Shown piece by piece: positions 56,087 to 63,783 of a stretch of DNA of 64,000 bases. Numbering within the stretch: the first letter of the stretch is position 1; every line of letters starts with the position of its first letter. The stretch comes from Peribacillus deserti (lineage in GTDB: Bacteria > Bacillota > Bacilli > Bacillales > DSM-1321), in NCBI RefSeq assembly GCF_016909175.1, contig NZ_JAFBFI010000008.1, positions 62,001 to 126,000 of the forward strand. The letters run 5' to 3'. Under the pieces are notes generated by a model. That model saw only the letters and a list, made by a program, of their open reading frames with translations, did no database searches and was not told the origin of the DNA. The position numbers and the translations under genes are program-made.

Positions 56087-56371
56087 ATGATGTTTGTTAT
56101 AGGAACGACTCAGAAATTGATGAAAGAAATAGGGGGAGAAGTATCCGTTTATAATGGAGGAATAGATAAAGGCTTCTTTCGTTGGCATATGAATATGTTC
56201 AAATTAGGCCGGTATAAATGTATACTTTTTAAGATTCATGTAAAGGGCTTAGATGCCATACACGGGACACCGGTGATTGACATCAAACCAGTACTGAAGG
56301 AATTCCTGCCAGCTGGAGAAATTAGACAGCCTGCATGGGTCTCTGAGCTGATGAAGAATTATTGGAATTAA
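56087..56371 (+). pseudogene. In-frame chimera of a DUF6933-like start and a TrmO-like end
   Basis: The 94-residue frame joins two unrelated protein ends. Residues 1-48 (VIGTTQKLMKEIG, FFRWHMNMFKLGRYKCILF) resemble the start of DUF6933-type small proteins. From residue 49 on, VKGLDAIHGTPVIDIKPVLK, then FLPAGEIRQPAWVSELMKNYW is the conserved C-terminal end of TrmO (UPF0066/YaeB) tRNA methyltransferases. Neither part is complete. AAGAGG lies before the ATG, so it could be translated. The likely origin is a deletion that fused two genes at about 56230. DUF6933 assignment is from memory and less sure than TrmO. Confidence 0.6.
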
Positions 56372-56556
56372 TCTGGGAATGAGTTTCCCACGGTAGAAAT
56401 CGCCCTAGCGGAAACGAGGCTATGTTACAACGGATTTGCACGATATAGGAGTTAGTCAGTGGACCTATCTTCTGGAAAAATCCTAATAATCGTGCATAAA
56501 AATCTAATGGAATCCACCTAGATCCTAATGTGGAATTGTCAGCTCCTTTATACTTT

Positions 56557-56731
56557 TTGACTTTTTATTCTGAATATAGTATGATAGATACAAATAGTCG
56601 AATATAGTTCTCCTAAAGGGGAGTAGCTTTTACAGCAGAGTCGTCATTACGGAGTTTGTTCTCCCGGCTTTGCTGGCAGCGGAAACGTTGTTAGCAAGAC
56701 CTTTACCTCATACGGTAAAGGTCTTTATTTG
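56557..56731 (+). ncRNA. yybP-ykoY manganese riboswitch, with promoter and terminator
   Basis: Promoter TTGACT (56557)-17-TATGAT (56580). The aptamer starts AAAGGGGAGTAGC at 56615, continues CGTCATTACGG at 56642 and CCCGGCTTTGCTGG at 56663, and closes near 56700; these are the conserved blocks of the Mn2+-sensing yybP-ykoY class. A terminator GACCTTTACC / GGTAAAGGTC with TTTATTT follows immediately (56699-56730) and can compete with the closing stem. Such riboswitches turn on Mn exporters (TerC/TMEM165/MntP types) when Mn is high; no such gene follows. Confidence 0.88.
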
Positions 56732-56736
56732 TATCC

Positions 56737-56774
56737 AAAACCTTTACCACACCGCTGGTAGAGGTTTTTTATTT
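56737..56774 (+). terminator. Second tandem terminator after the riboswitch
   Basis: AAACCTTTACCA and TGGTAGAGGTTTTTT, largely repeating the arm sequence of the riboswitch terminator. Confidence 0.75.
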
Positions 56775-56873
56775 GGACTAAATCGCTCTTTTTACAGAGG
56801 GGAATTAGCCAAACTATAATCGGGATCACAATAGTCTGAAACTAATAAAATCAAAACACAGGAGTGAACATTG

Positions 56874-56993
56874 ATGAAAAAAAAGAAACTGTCCTTATCT
56901 CAGCTGGTTAAGAAAAACAAGGAAGAGCTTCTGAAGGATAAAGCTCAGCTTGATCGAATTGAAAGACGCATTGAAGACAAATATTTGAGGTAA
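56874..56993 (+). CDS. FbpB family small basic protein
   Basis: A 39-residue lysine/arginine-rich protein (start MKKKKLSLSQLVKKNKEELL, end RRIEDKYLR) matching the FbpB family of small basic proteins, in B. subtilis a Fur-regulated partner of the FsrA iron-sparing sRNA. ATG follows CAGGAGTGAACATTG. A separate promoter TTTACA (56791)-18-TATAAT (56815) lies after the double terminator, so it is not driven by the manganese riboswitch. No clear Fur box is seen. It may be cotranscribed with the Spo0M-like gene 55 bp downstream. Confidence 0.8.
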   Translation: MKKKKLSLSQLVKKNKEELLKDKAQLDRIERRIEDKYLR

Positions 56994-57048
56994 TAAATAA
57001 TTTAGGCTGAATAAATCTATTAAATAAACAATAACTGGAGGATAAACG

Positions 57049-57438
57049 ATGTTATTAAGAAAATATATGGCTTTGATAGGAGTAGGATCAGCAAAGATTG
57101 ATCTTATTTTACAAAAGGATACATTTAAGCCTGGAGATGCCGTGCACGGATATTTTCTAATTGAAGGCGGTACAATCGAACAGAAAATAAAACGTATTGA
57201 TTGTGACTTAATCATGACTGATAAAGCGGCCGATACAGAAAAAATCATTGATTCGGCAGCTATCTTAACGACTCAGCTTATAGAATCAGAAGAATCTAAT
57301 AAGATAACATTCACTTTTAAGCTTCCAGACTCTGTACCTATCTCTTCAAAGGAAATTTCTTATCGTTTTAAAACGAAGCTCACTTTTGACGAAGGAGTAG
57401 AGAGCCGGGATATGGATAAGATTCAGATTGTTGAGTAA
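57049..57438 (+). CDS. Spo0M-like (SpoOM domain) sporulation-control protein, short form
   Basis: A 129-residue arrestin-like beta-sandwich protein: RKYMALIGVGSAKIDLILQK, FKPGDAVHGYFLIEGGTIEQ and FTFKLPDSVPISSKEISYRF are the characteristic Spo0M motifs. Spo0M of B. subtilis has about 258 residues; only the first domain is present here, and it ends cleanly, so this is a one-domain paralogue or an old truncation. ATG follows CTGGAGGATAAACG. The YkvA-like gene starts 26 bp later. Confidence 0.75.
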   Translation: MLLRKYMALIGVGSAKIDLILQKDTFKPGDAVHGYFLIEGGTIEQKIKRIDCDLIMTDKAADTEKIIDSAAILTTQLIESEESNKITFTFKLPDSVPISSKEISYRFKTKLTFDEGVESRDMDKIQIVE

Positions 57439-57464
57439 AGAGCAGAAAGAAGGGAGCAATACCT

Positions 57465-57710
57465 ATGTTTAAAATTCTAAAAAGAATTAAGTTTGTGTTC
57501 AAGTTTTGGAAGTTCCTGCCCTTCCTGAAGGACTTCTTTTTGACGAAAGAAGTGCCATCGAGTAAGAAAGCTTTCGGGGTATTATTAATACTTACGTATG
57601 CGTTCTTTCCCTTTGATATAATTCCAGACTTTTTGAGCTTTTTTGGAATAGTGGATGATGTAGTGCTTGCAGGTTTTGTTGTAGATCGAATGATTAAGGC
57701 TTGGCTTTAA
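57465..57710 (+). CDS. YkvA-like DUF1232 protein
   Basis: An 81-residue membrane-associated protein with the DUF1232 signature YAFFPFDIIPDFLSFFGIVDD near residues 45-66. Basic N-terminal helix (FKILKRIKFVFKFWKFLP) and one or two hydrophobic segments. Function unknown. ATG has AGAAGGGAGC upstream. Close spacing to the Spo0M-like gene suggests cotranscription. Confidence 0.85.
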   Translation: MFKILKRIKFVFKFWKFLPFLKDFFLTKEVPSSKKAFGVLLILTYAFFPFDIIPDFLSFFGIVDDVVLAGFVVDRMIKAWL

Positions 57711-57817
57711 AAGAAAAACATGGCTTGGCCGGGGATAAGTTTTAATAGTATTTAAACAGGCACAGTCATCTTTCCTTCCCATAAAATAGTAAGAATTGTA
57801 AGGGAAGGGTTGATAAG

Positions 57818-58255
57818 ATGGATCAATCATATTATCCGCACATTTGGAGCAGGCAGAATCAACAGCTGCAGCTGCAAATCAGTGAGGCAATCAACGGAGA
57901 ATATAGCGCAATTCAATGCTATGAAAGAATATCTGCTATGGCCCCGTCTCAATCGGTGAGAAATCAGATATTGGAAATACGGACTGATGAAATCAGTCAC
58001 TTTCAGCATTTTAGGCGAATTTATACTTCTCTTTTTGGGGCGCAGCCCTCGGTAAAGATTACAGAGGAATGCCCGAATAATTATAGAGAAGCTCTCGATT
58101 TTGCATTTAGAGATGAACAGCAAACCGTTGATAAATACCTGGATATTACAGAACTCACAAATGATTCATCGATAAAGGAAGCTTTTCGAAGAGCGGCCGC
58201 GGATGAACAGAATCATGCGGTTTGGTTTTTATATTTTATGTCACAGAACCAATAA
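57818..58255 (+). CDS. Ferritin-like domain protein (YhjR type)
   Basis: A 145-residue four-helix bundle protein. Candidate di-iron ligands sit in INGEYSAIQCYERI, RTDEISHFQHF, FRDEQQTVDKYL and AAADEQNHAVWFLYF, i.e. the E...ExxH pattern repeated twice, with glutamates partly replaced by D/E variants. It resembles B. subtilis YhjR, a spore-associated ferritin-like protein. ATG follows GGGAAGGGTTG. A terminator at 58263-58306 ends the transcript. Confidence 0.78.
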   Translation: MDQSYYPHIWSRQNQQLQLQISEAINGEYSAIQCYERISAMAPSQSVRNQILEIRTDEISHFQHFRRIYTSLFGAQPSVKITEECPNNYREALDFAFRDEQQTVDKYLDITELTNDSSIKEAFRRAAADEQNHAVWFLYFMSQNQ

Positions 58256-58262
58256 GAGCAGT

Positions 58263-58306
58263 AAAACCAGGATGTCCAGATGGAAGGATGACATGCTGGT
58301 TTTTTA
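58263..58306 (+). terminator. Rho-independent terminator
   Basis: AAAACCAGGATGTCC pairs with GACATGCTGGTTTTTT, with a bulge. Confidence 0.7.
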
Positions 58307-58368
58307 TTGATCAGAGTTTTCATTTGGATTAAAAACAGCTATAGTAAGTAAAAAAGAGGTGAAGAGTT

Positions 58369-58599
58369 GTGTATCTTACTCTAAAAGAAACAGCCGAGTA
58401 TCTCTCTATGCCAGAAAACTATATCGAGAGTCTGGTGCTTCAAAAGAAGATTCGGGCTGTTTATGACGGAAAGCAGTATCTAATAAATAAGGACCAATTC
58501 TCCACACATTTGGAACAAATGGAAAAGTATAAAAGTCTTTTTGCAGAATGGCTGAATGAGCCGATTCCTGAAGATATGGATGTGAAGGATGAGGATTAG
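58369..58599 (+). CDS. Excisionase-type HTH DNA-binding protein
   Basis: A 76-residue protein whose first 45 residues form a MerR/Xis-like winged helix (LTLKETAEYLSMPENYIESLVLQKKIRAVYDGKQYLI), followed by an acidic tail (EPIPEDMDVKDED). Annotated relatives are called excisionase family proteins but are often plain regulators in Bacillus; no integrase or phage gene is nearby, so recombination is unlikely. GTG start at 58369 follows GAGGTGAAGAGTT. Confidence 0.72.
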   Translation: MYLTLKETAEYLSMPENYIESLVLQKKIRAVYDGKQYLINKDQFSTHLEQMEKYKSLFAEWLNEPIPEDMDVKDED

Positions 58600-58652
58600 A
58601 GCTTAAGGCTTTAATGGTTAATCAAAATGAGTTTTCGTGAGTATACCGCGGT

Positions 58653-58906
58653 TAAGCATATCGGATACATTATATAGAGTAATGGTTAAATATGTTGGGC
58701 TCGTAATAAGCAGATGCCTTAATTTTTAAGCAAAACAGGTCCTTGATAAGCGTATAACTTAATGCTTAAGTATAACGGGCTCATAATAGATAACTTGACG
58801 ATAAGCATAAAACCTTAAAACATAAGCATAAAAGTCGGGAATTTGAGCATAAAATCAAAAAACTTAAGCATACATTTCAAAATCTTAAGCATAAGATTCT
58901 GCCTGT
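58653..58906. repeat. Intergenic 21-bp periodic array E (word TAAGCATAAAA)
   Basis: TAAGCATAAAA-type words start at 58802, 58823, 58844, 58865 and 58886, exactly 21 bases each. Looser copies (TAAGCATATC, TTAAATATG, TAAGCAGATG, TAAGCAAAAC, TAAGCGTATA, TAAGTATAAC) start at 58653, 58687, 58708, 58727, 58747 and 58767, at 34, 21, 19, 20 and 20. Spacers are unrelated. It occupies most of the 58600-59099 gap. Confidence 0.8.
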
Positions 58907-59099
58907 TAGAAAAAAGTTATATAAATGGTTCAGATACACCCGAATTTTTGTACCAAATGTATATGGAGAGGTCCATACGAATTATTCTTCAGAGATTACA
59001 ACAAGAAAACCGGTCATTTCACCTTTTTTAGCACTCCTGTCAGCTAGAAAGCCCATATAGTAGGTACGTATTATAGAAAGAATTAGGAGGAAAATATTC

Positions 59100-59558
59100 A
59101 TGAGTACACAATCTTTTGTTTATGTAACTTACATAGCTGCTACACCTGAACATGTCTGGCAGGGAATTACGGATGGTGAATTTACAAAGAAATATTTCTT
59201 CGGCCGGAAAGTGGAATCCCATTGGCAGGAAGGCTCTGCTGTCAGATATCTGTTGGAGGACGGGGCACTAGATGTTTCTGGAAAAGTGCTGAAAATTGAT
59301 CCGGAGCGCCTTCTTTCTTTTACATGGGAAGGAGAAGGGGATGAAACTCCTCGGGAATTTCCTACTGTAGTTACCTTTGAGTTGAAGCCCATGGAGGGAT
59401 CGGTTAAATTAACGCTCAGACACGATCATTTACAGCCTGGGGATTTTGTACAGGCGGACGATACTTTTGCAGGATTAAACAACGGGTGGCCTGCCATAAT
59501 CAGCAATCTGAAAAGCTTGCTTGAAACAGGTAAAACATTGCCGGCTGTAACAGTTTAA
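59100..59558 (+). CDS. SRPBCC/AHSA1 family protein
   Basis: A 152-residue START-like protein: VYVTYIAATPEHVWQGITDGEFTKKYFFG at the start, VSGKVLKIDPERLLSFTWEG and EFPTVVTFELKPMEGSVKLTLRH, then GWPAIISNLKSLLETG. These are standard AHSA1 (activator of Hsp90 homologue-like) features. Bacterial AHSA1 proteins frequently sit beside ArsR regulators; none is present here. ATG follows AGGAGGAAAATATTC. Ligand or partner unknown. Confidence 0.85.
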   Translation: MSTQSFVYVTYIAATPEHVWQGITDGEFTKKYFFGRKVESHWQEGSAVRYLLEDGALDVSGKVLKIDPERLLSFTWEGEGDETPREFPTVVTFELKPMEGSVKLTLRHDHLQPGDFVQADDTFAGLNNGWPAIISNLKSLLETGKTLPAVTV

Positions 59559-59590
59559 CTTGAACAATTAACTAAATTATCAAAAAATAT

Positions 59591-59908
59591 TTGACATCCT
59601 ATCTAATCCTCTCTATAATCAAGAAATACCTTTTAATTATTCTAAAAAAATATTAATATAGCGTTGATAGGAACACCTAGTAGTTTTAATTTTCACTGTT
59701 ATAGAGAGCCGGAGGCTGCTTAAAGCGGCGTGGTGGAAGCCGGTACATATATTAAAACGAATTTCACTCCTGGAGCTTCTTCTCTTGAATAGGATAGAGA
59801 AGACGGATTAAACCGTTATAACAATCAAGAGGTAAACTTTGTTTACAACTAGGGTGGTACCGCGATTATTCGTCCCTGCTGATTTTTTCAGCAGGGATTT
59901 TATTTTTT
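59591..59908 (+). promoter_or_regulatory. T-box leader, probably tRNA-Phe specific
   Basis: Promoter TTGACA (59591)-17-TATAAT (59614). Stem I shows AGAGAGCCGGAGGCTG and GGTGGAAGCCGG, then the specifier loop GAATTTCACTCCTGGAG near 59760. In aligned T-boxes the codon precedes (R)(N)TCCTGGAG, here TTC (Phe; the overlapping TTT is also Phe). The T-box AGGGTGGTACCGCG is at 59851-59864 and the terminator GTCCCTGCTGA / TCAGCAGGGA with T run is at 59872-59905. Uncharged tRNA would allow read-through into the permease gene. Confidence 0.85.
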
Positions 59909-60005
59909 TAGCAATAATTGGCTTCACTATTATGTGCAATCTTAGAAAAGGCATAAGCAAATAAAAACTACAATTATGTAGATTCATGGAATAGGGTGGT
60001 GTCAC

Positions 60006-61340
60006 ATGCAAAGTGATAAGTTACAAAAACAGCTGCTAGCACGTCATGTTCGAATGATTGCGATGGGCGGAATGATAGGAACAGGAATATTCAAAGGAAG
60101 TGCTGATACGGTCGGATTGGCGGGGCCGGGAGTTATATTTTCCTATTTATTTGCTGGAGTGTTGCTATTAATTGTAATGGCAGCACTGGCTGAAATGGCC
60201 ATTGTTTATCCCGGGCAGAATATGAACCAATTAATTGGAAGAGCTCTCGGGGACAAAGTTTCATTTGTAACTGGCTGGCTGTATGTTATTTTATGGCTTG
60301 TTGTCTGTGTGATAGAAGTAATAGCAGCGGGAAGCTTCCTTCAGTATTGGTTCACGGATACACCTCTCTGGGCGCTCAGCTTGATTTGTGCACTGGGAAT
60401 CATTTTGCTGAATAGCTTTAGTGTTAAGTATTACGGGGAAATTGAGTACTGGTTTGCAGGCTTAAAGATCTTTGTCATTATCGCGTTTATCCTATTGGGT
60501 GCTGCTATTTTATTGGGTGTGATTCCAAGTTCGGGAGAAACGCCGTACTTTGAAAATTATACGGATTTTGTTCCGAATGGCTGGGGAGCTGTTTTTTCTA
60601 CCTTGCTGATTGTTATGTTCTCATACGGAGGTTCCGAGCTGATTGGACTTACGATTACCGAAATGAAAGATGCAGAGAAATCACTGCCTGGAATTGTAAA
60701 GGGAGTTATGTTCCGCGTTATCTTATTCTACACTCTTCCCATTCTAATCATTTGCGGATTAATTCCATGGGATCAAATAGACCAAAGCGGAAGTCCATTT
60801 GTTCAGGTGTTTAAAACAGCCGGACTCGAAAGCGCTTCTCATGTTGTGAACTTTATTCTGATTACAGCTGTCCTGTCTGCAGCTAATTCGGGGATATATG
60901 GAAGCACGAGAATGATGCATTCTCTCTCGGCATCAGGCGCAGCCCCAAAAAGTTTGAGCTTTGTTTCTAAAAAAGGGGTGCCTATTGTAGGGCTGATGAT
61001 CAGTGCAGTCGTACTGCTTGCGGGATCATATATTGCTTATTTAGAGCCTGATAAGGTGTTTGGATATCTGATGGCTATCCCGGGATTTGCTGTTTCATTT
61101 ATTTGGATCAGCATTTGTATAGCGCAGTTAAGGCTTCGGAGGACGTATAAAAAGGAGCCATTCTTTAAAATATGGGGATTCCCATATGTGACTCTTTTCG
61201 CGGTTATTGGCTTGGGAGTAAGTTTTATCGCTTTACTTCAAAGCGAAGCTAATCGTTTAAGCTCCACAGTCTGTATTGGAATTGTGGCGATTCTGATTAT
61301 TTTATCCTTTTTTACAAAAGCGGCTAAGAAGAACAATTAG
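60006..61340 (+). CDS. Amino acid permease (APC family), probable phenylalanine/aromatic transporter
   Basis: A 444-residue APC-superfamily transporter with twelve predicted membrane segments. N-terminal RHVRMIAMGGMIGTGIFKGS is the conserved first helix and glycine-rich loop of the AAT group; GGSELIGLTITEMKDAEKSLP is the conserved loop after helix VI. ATG follows GGGTGGTGTCAC. The gene is directly downstream of a T-box whose specifier reads TTC/TTT, so import of phenylalanine (or aromatic amino acids) is inferred; sequence alone only says amino acid permease. A terminator follows. Confidence 0.85.
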   Translation: MQSDKLQKQLLARHVRMIAMGGMIGTGIFKGSADTVGLAGPGVIFSYLFAGVLLLIVMAALAEMAIVYPGQNMNQLIGRALGDKVSFVTGWLYVILWLVVCVIEVIAAGSFLQYWFTDTPLWALSLICALGIILLNSFSVKYYGEIEYWFAGLKIFVIIAFILLGAAILLGVIPSSGETPYFENYTDFVPNGWGAVFSTLLIVMFSYGGSELIGLTITEMKDAEKSLPGIVKGVMFRVILFYTLPILIICGLIPWDQIDQSGSPFVQVFKTAGLESASHVVNFILITAVLSAANSGIYGSTRMMHSLSASGAAPKSLSFVSKKGVPIVGLMISAVVLLAGSYIAYLEPDKVFGYLMAIPGFAVSFIWISICIAQLRLRRTYKKEPFFKIWGFPYVTLFAVIGLGVSFIALLQSEANRLSSTVCIGIVAILIILSFFTKAAKKNN

Positions 61341-61343
61341 ATG

Positions 61344-61384
61344 AAATAAGAGGGACCCTTGTGCGGGTCTCCTCTTATTTTTTT
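61344..61384 (+). terminator. Rho-independent terminator
   Basis: AAATAAGAGG(GA)CCC pairs with GGG(TCT)CCTCTTATTTTTTT. Confidence 0.85.
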
Positions 61385-61490
61385 GACCGCATAAAATGTA
61401 AAAAAATTCTTCGAACAAACTAAAATTGCCAGGGGAATTCCGCTAAGATGGAATTGATTAAAGCAATTGTTTATCCCGGAAAATCAAACC

Positions 61491-61520
61491 AAAAACAGCA
61501 GCCTGTGCGGCTGCCGTTTT
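61491..61520 (-). terminator. Terminator of the brnQ transcript
   Basis: On the minus strand, AACGGCAGCC pairs with GGCTGCTGTT and is followed by TTTT. Confidence 0.65.
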
Positions 61521-61535
61521 AAATGGACTTCTATA

Positions 61536-61722
61536 TTATTTCTGACTTTTCCAATCTCTAGACAGCATACTGTATGTCACAAGATCTTCATAGTGGTCAT
61601 ACAGCCACTGCCCCCTCGAGCTTGATTCCTTCTTGCATAAAGCCTAATCGTTCCGGAATAGCTTTGCTTTTTGTGTTGCTTGCGGCACATGGTATTTCTG
61701 CCCTGTGTACATCAAGTCCCTC
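61536..61722 (-). pseudogene. RimJ/RimL-type GNAT, C-terminal stub
   Basis: Minus-strand reading gives [34 protein letters not shown] and, after removing one G from a run of five (GAGGGGGCAG), [16 protein letters not shown] and SRDWKSQK with a TAA at 61536. This is the unmistakable C-terminal third of a ribosomal-protein-type acetyltransferase ([17 protein letters not shown]). The rest of the gene is absent; the stub abuts the 3' end of brnQ. Frameshift plus truncation make it non-functional. Confidence 0.8.
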
Positions 61723-61725
61723 ATT

Positions 61726-63063
61726 TTAAGAAACTTTTATTCTTTTTTCCTGGAGCTGTTCTTTGCCAGAAGAGTTACCGCCAAGCTTATCGAGTGCTAA
61801 TCCAGCAAGGGCCCCAAGAAAGGCCGGTAGAATCCATTGAAGTCCGCTGGCTGAAAGCGGAAGGAAGTTTCTCAGAGTTTGGACAGGGCCTAATTCTAAG
61901 CCAAAAACGGTTAACCCATCAATTAAGGCAAACACTCCGGTACATATGACGGTGCATGCATATACTTTCCGAGAATCGTTAAAGAATCGGCTAAAGAAAG
62001 TCAGAGTGATCAATACGATTGTCAGAGGATAAGCCATAACCAGGAAAGGCACAGAAATTTTTAATATCTGATTCAGCCCTAAGTTAGATAGTGTAAATCC
62101 TACCAATGTTACCGCTAATACAACTAATTGATAGCTGACTTTAGGCAGCAGTCTGGAGAAATATTGGCCGCAGGCAGCAGTCAGGCCCACTACCGTTGTA
62201 AAACATGCAAGTGTAAAAATAACTCCGAGCAATGCCGTTCCATTGCTTCCTAAGAGAAGGACAGAAGCAGCTGAAAGGAGCTCTGTACCATTGGAGGAAT
62301 CTCCGGCAGGCATACGGGCACCCATTAGCCCGAGGGATACATATACAAGTGCAAGCAGGGCCCCTGCAATTACGGCAGCCTTTAACGTATAGCTGGTTAA
62401 TTGTCTTCTATCACTGATGCCTTTTTGGCTGATGGCTGTCAAAATAACAATTCCAAATGCTAAAGAGGCCAGGGCATCCATCGTGTTGTACCCTTCAAGG
62501 AAGCCTTTGAAAAATGCTCCAGAGGCGTACGCCTTAGATGGGGCCTGCAAGGGTGAATCTAGTTTAAGAAGACCAGTCACACATAACACAACCATGGATA
62601 GTAGAAGGATTGGCGTAATCCAGCGGCCCATATATTTTTCCATTGAAGAAGGGTTTAAGCTGACTACATAAACAAGTCCAAAGAAAATGAGTGTAAATAA
62701 AAATAATGAAAAGCCTGAGGCCGAACTTCCCAAAAACGGTTTAAGACCCATTTCGTATGCCACATTCGCATTTCTTGGTATAGCTAAGAATGGTCCAATG
62801 CTTAAGTAAACGATCACCATAAAGGCAGTGCCAAACATAGGATGCACTCTGTTCCCGATTGTTTGTGCCCCTCCTTTAACCAGGGAAACAGCTAACAATA
62901 CGGCAAATGGAAGTCCGACGCCTGTTAAAATAAATCCTGCAATTGCCGGCCAGAAGGATGTACCTGCTTCAGCCCCTAAGAAAGGGGGGAAGATAAGGTT
63001 CCCGGCACCAAAAAACATAGAAAATAGCATAAGTCCAATAAATAATGTGTCTCTCTTTTTCAT
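61726..63063 (-). CDS. brnQ: Branched-chain amino acid carrier BrnQ
   Basis: A 445-residue LIVCS-family symporter (Na+ or H+ coupled) for isoleucine, leucine and valine, with twelve membrane segments. Family landmarks: LMLFSMFFGAGNLIFPPFLG near the N terminus, GPFLAIPRNANVAYEMG, GYNTMDALASLAFGIVIL and LTAACGQYFSRL. ATG follows AAAGGAGAGTTTACG. An isoleucine-type T-box precedes it, so it should be induced when tRNA-Ile is uncharged. A GNAT stub and a terminator lie downstream. Confidence 0.95.
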   Translation of the reverse strand: MKKRDTLFIGLMLFSMFFGAGNLIFPPFLGAEAGTSFWPAIAGFILTGVGLPFAVLLAVSLVKGGAQTIGNRVHPMFGTAFMVIVYLSIGPFLAIPRNANVAYEMGLKPFLGSSASGFSLFLFTLIFFGLVYVVSLNPSSMEKYMGRWITPILLLSMVVLCVTGLLKLDSPLQAPSKAYASGAFFKGFLEGYNTMDALASLAFGIVILTAISQKGISDRRQLTSYTLKAAVIAGALLALVYVSLGLMGARMPAGDSSNGTELLSAASVLLLGSNGTALLGVIFTLACFTTVVGLTAACGQYFSRLLPKVSYQLVVLAVTLVGFTLSNLGLNQILKISVPFLVMAYPLTIVLITLTFFSRFFNDSRKVYACTVICTGVFALIDGLTVFGLELGPVQTLRNFLPLSASGLQWILPAFLGALAGLALDKLGGNSSGKEQLQEKRIKVS

Positions 63064-63095
63064 CGTAAACTCTCCTTTGCTGTCTATAAAAATAA

Positions 63096-63420
63096 AAAAA
63101 CCCGCCCCTGTTAAACAGGGACGAGTTTATCGCTCGCGTTACCACCCTAATTCTGCAATAAAAAAGAATGCAGCACTCAGTCAACGTACTATCATACGTG
63201 TTCCATGGTAACGGAGGAAAAACCGTCAAAGCTTACTAGCTTCAGCTTTGCATCTCGGAGATGATCTTCGGATAAGAACTGAACATCGGCTTTCACCAAG
63301 TCGCTTTGTATACAAAAGCAACAGCGCCGATTCTCTGGGGAACAGGATACTCATCTTACTCTTCTCTTCATTGATTTTAATATGTAATATAATTTATCAG
63401 TGAACAAATAAATTGTCAAT
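63096..63420 (-). promoter_or_regulatory. T-box leader, isoleucine specific, upstream of brnQ
   Basis: Minus strand, 5' to 3': promoter TTGACA (63419-63414) with TAAATT or TATATT as -10; stem I with CTTGGTGAAAGCCGATG; specifier loop CGAAGATCATCTCCGAG, codon ATC (Ile) at 63265-63263; T-box AGGGTGGTAACGCGAGCG at 63148-63131; terminator AAACTCGTCCCTGTT / AACAGGGGCGGGTTTTTTT ending at 63096. Codon and target gene agree. Confidence 0.92.
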
Positions 63421-63459
63421 CTTTTTAGACGATTCTATTTATTTATAAATTTTGGCAGA

Positions 63460-63484
63460 AAAAAGAGGCCTGAAATCGGCCTCT
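63460..63484 (-). terminator. Terminator of the SASP gene
   Basis: GAGGCC and GGCCTC (minus strand) with a seven-base loop and TTTTTT. Confidence 0.8.
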
Positions 63485-63491
63485 TCTTCGG

Positions 63492-63686
63492 TCACTGTCC
63501 TTGCTGCTGGGCTAACTGCTGCTGCGCATAAGCAATCATACGCTTAGTCATTTCTCCGCCGACAGAACCGTTTGCACGTGCGGTCGTTTCTGCACCAAGC
63601 TGAACTCCAAACTCATTCGCAATTTCTTGCTTCATCTGATCTAGGGCATTACCTGCACCAGGAACCAAAAGTTTGTTTCTCGACAA
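63492..63686 (-). CDS. Alpha/beta-type small acid-soluble spore protein
   Basis: A 64-residue SASP that binds and protects spore [22 protein letters not shown] contains the germination protease (GPR) recognition E-F-G-x-x-[19 protein letters not shown] is the second DNA-binding helix. Starts at TTG (63686) behind GGGAGTGATG, giving [11 protein letters not shown], typical for the family. Monocistronic; expected to be made in the forespore under SigG. It is direct evidence that the organism sporulates. Confidence 0.95.
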   Translation of the reverse strand: MSRNKLLVPGAGNALDQMKQEIANEFGVQLGAETTARANGSVGGEMTKRMIAYAQQQLAQQQGQ

Positions 63687-63783
63687 GATACATCACTCCC
63701 GACGATAAATTGAGCATACCATCATGCTCACTATTATGGTAACCGATTTACGGTCAGAGAATTCATAAAGCCTATACATACAT

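Noticed and set aside
58369-58599. Excisionase-like gene as a sign of a prophage or integrative element
   Set aside because: No integrase, attachment-site repeats or phage genes are near; small HTH proteins of this kind are common in Bacillus chromosomes.
47873-58906. Arrays D and E considered as CRISPR arrays
   Set aside because: Unit length of 21 bp total, words of 10-16 bp, no uniform spacers of 30-40 bp, no cas genes in the window.
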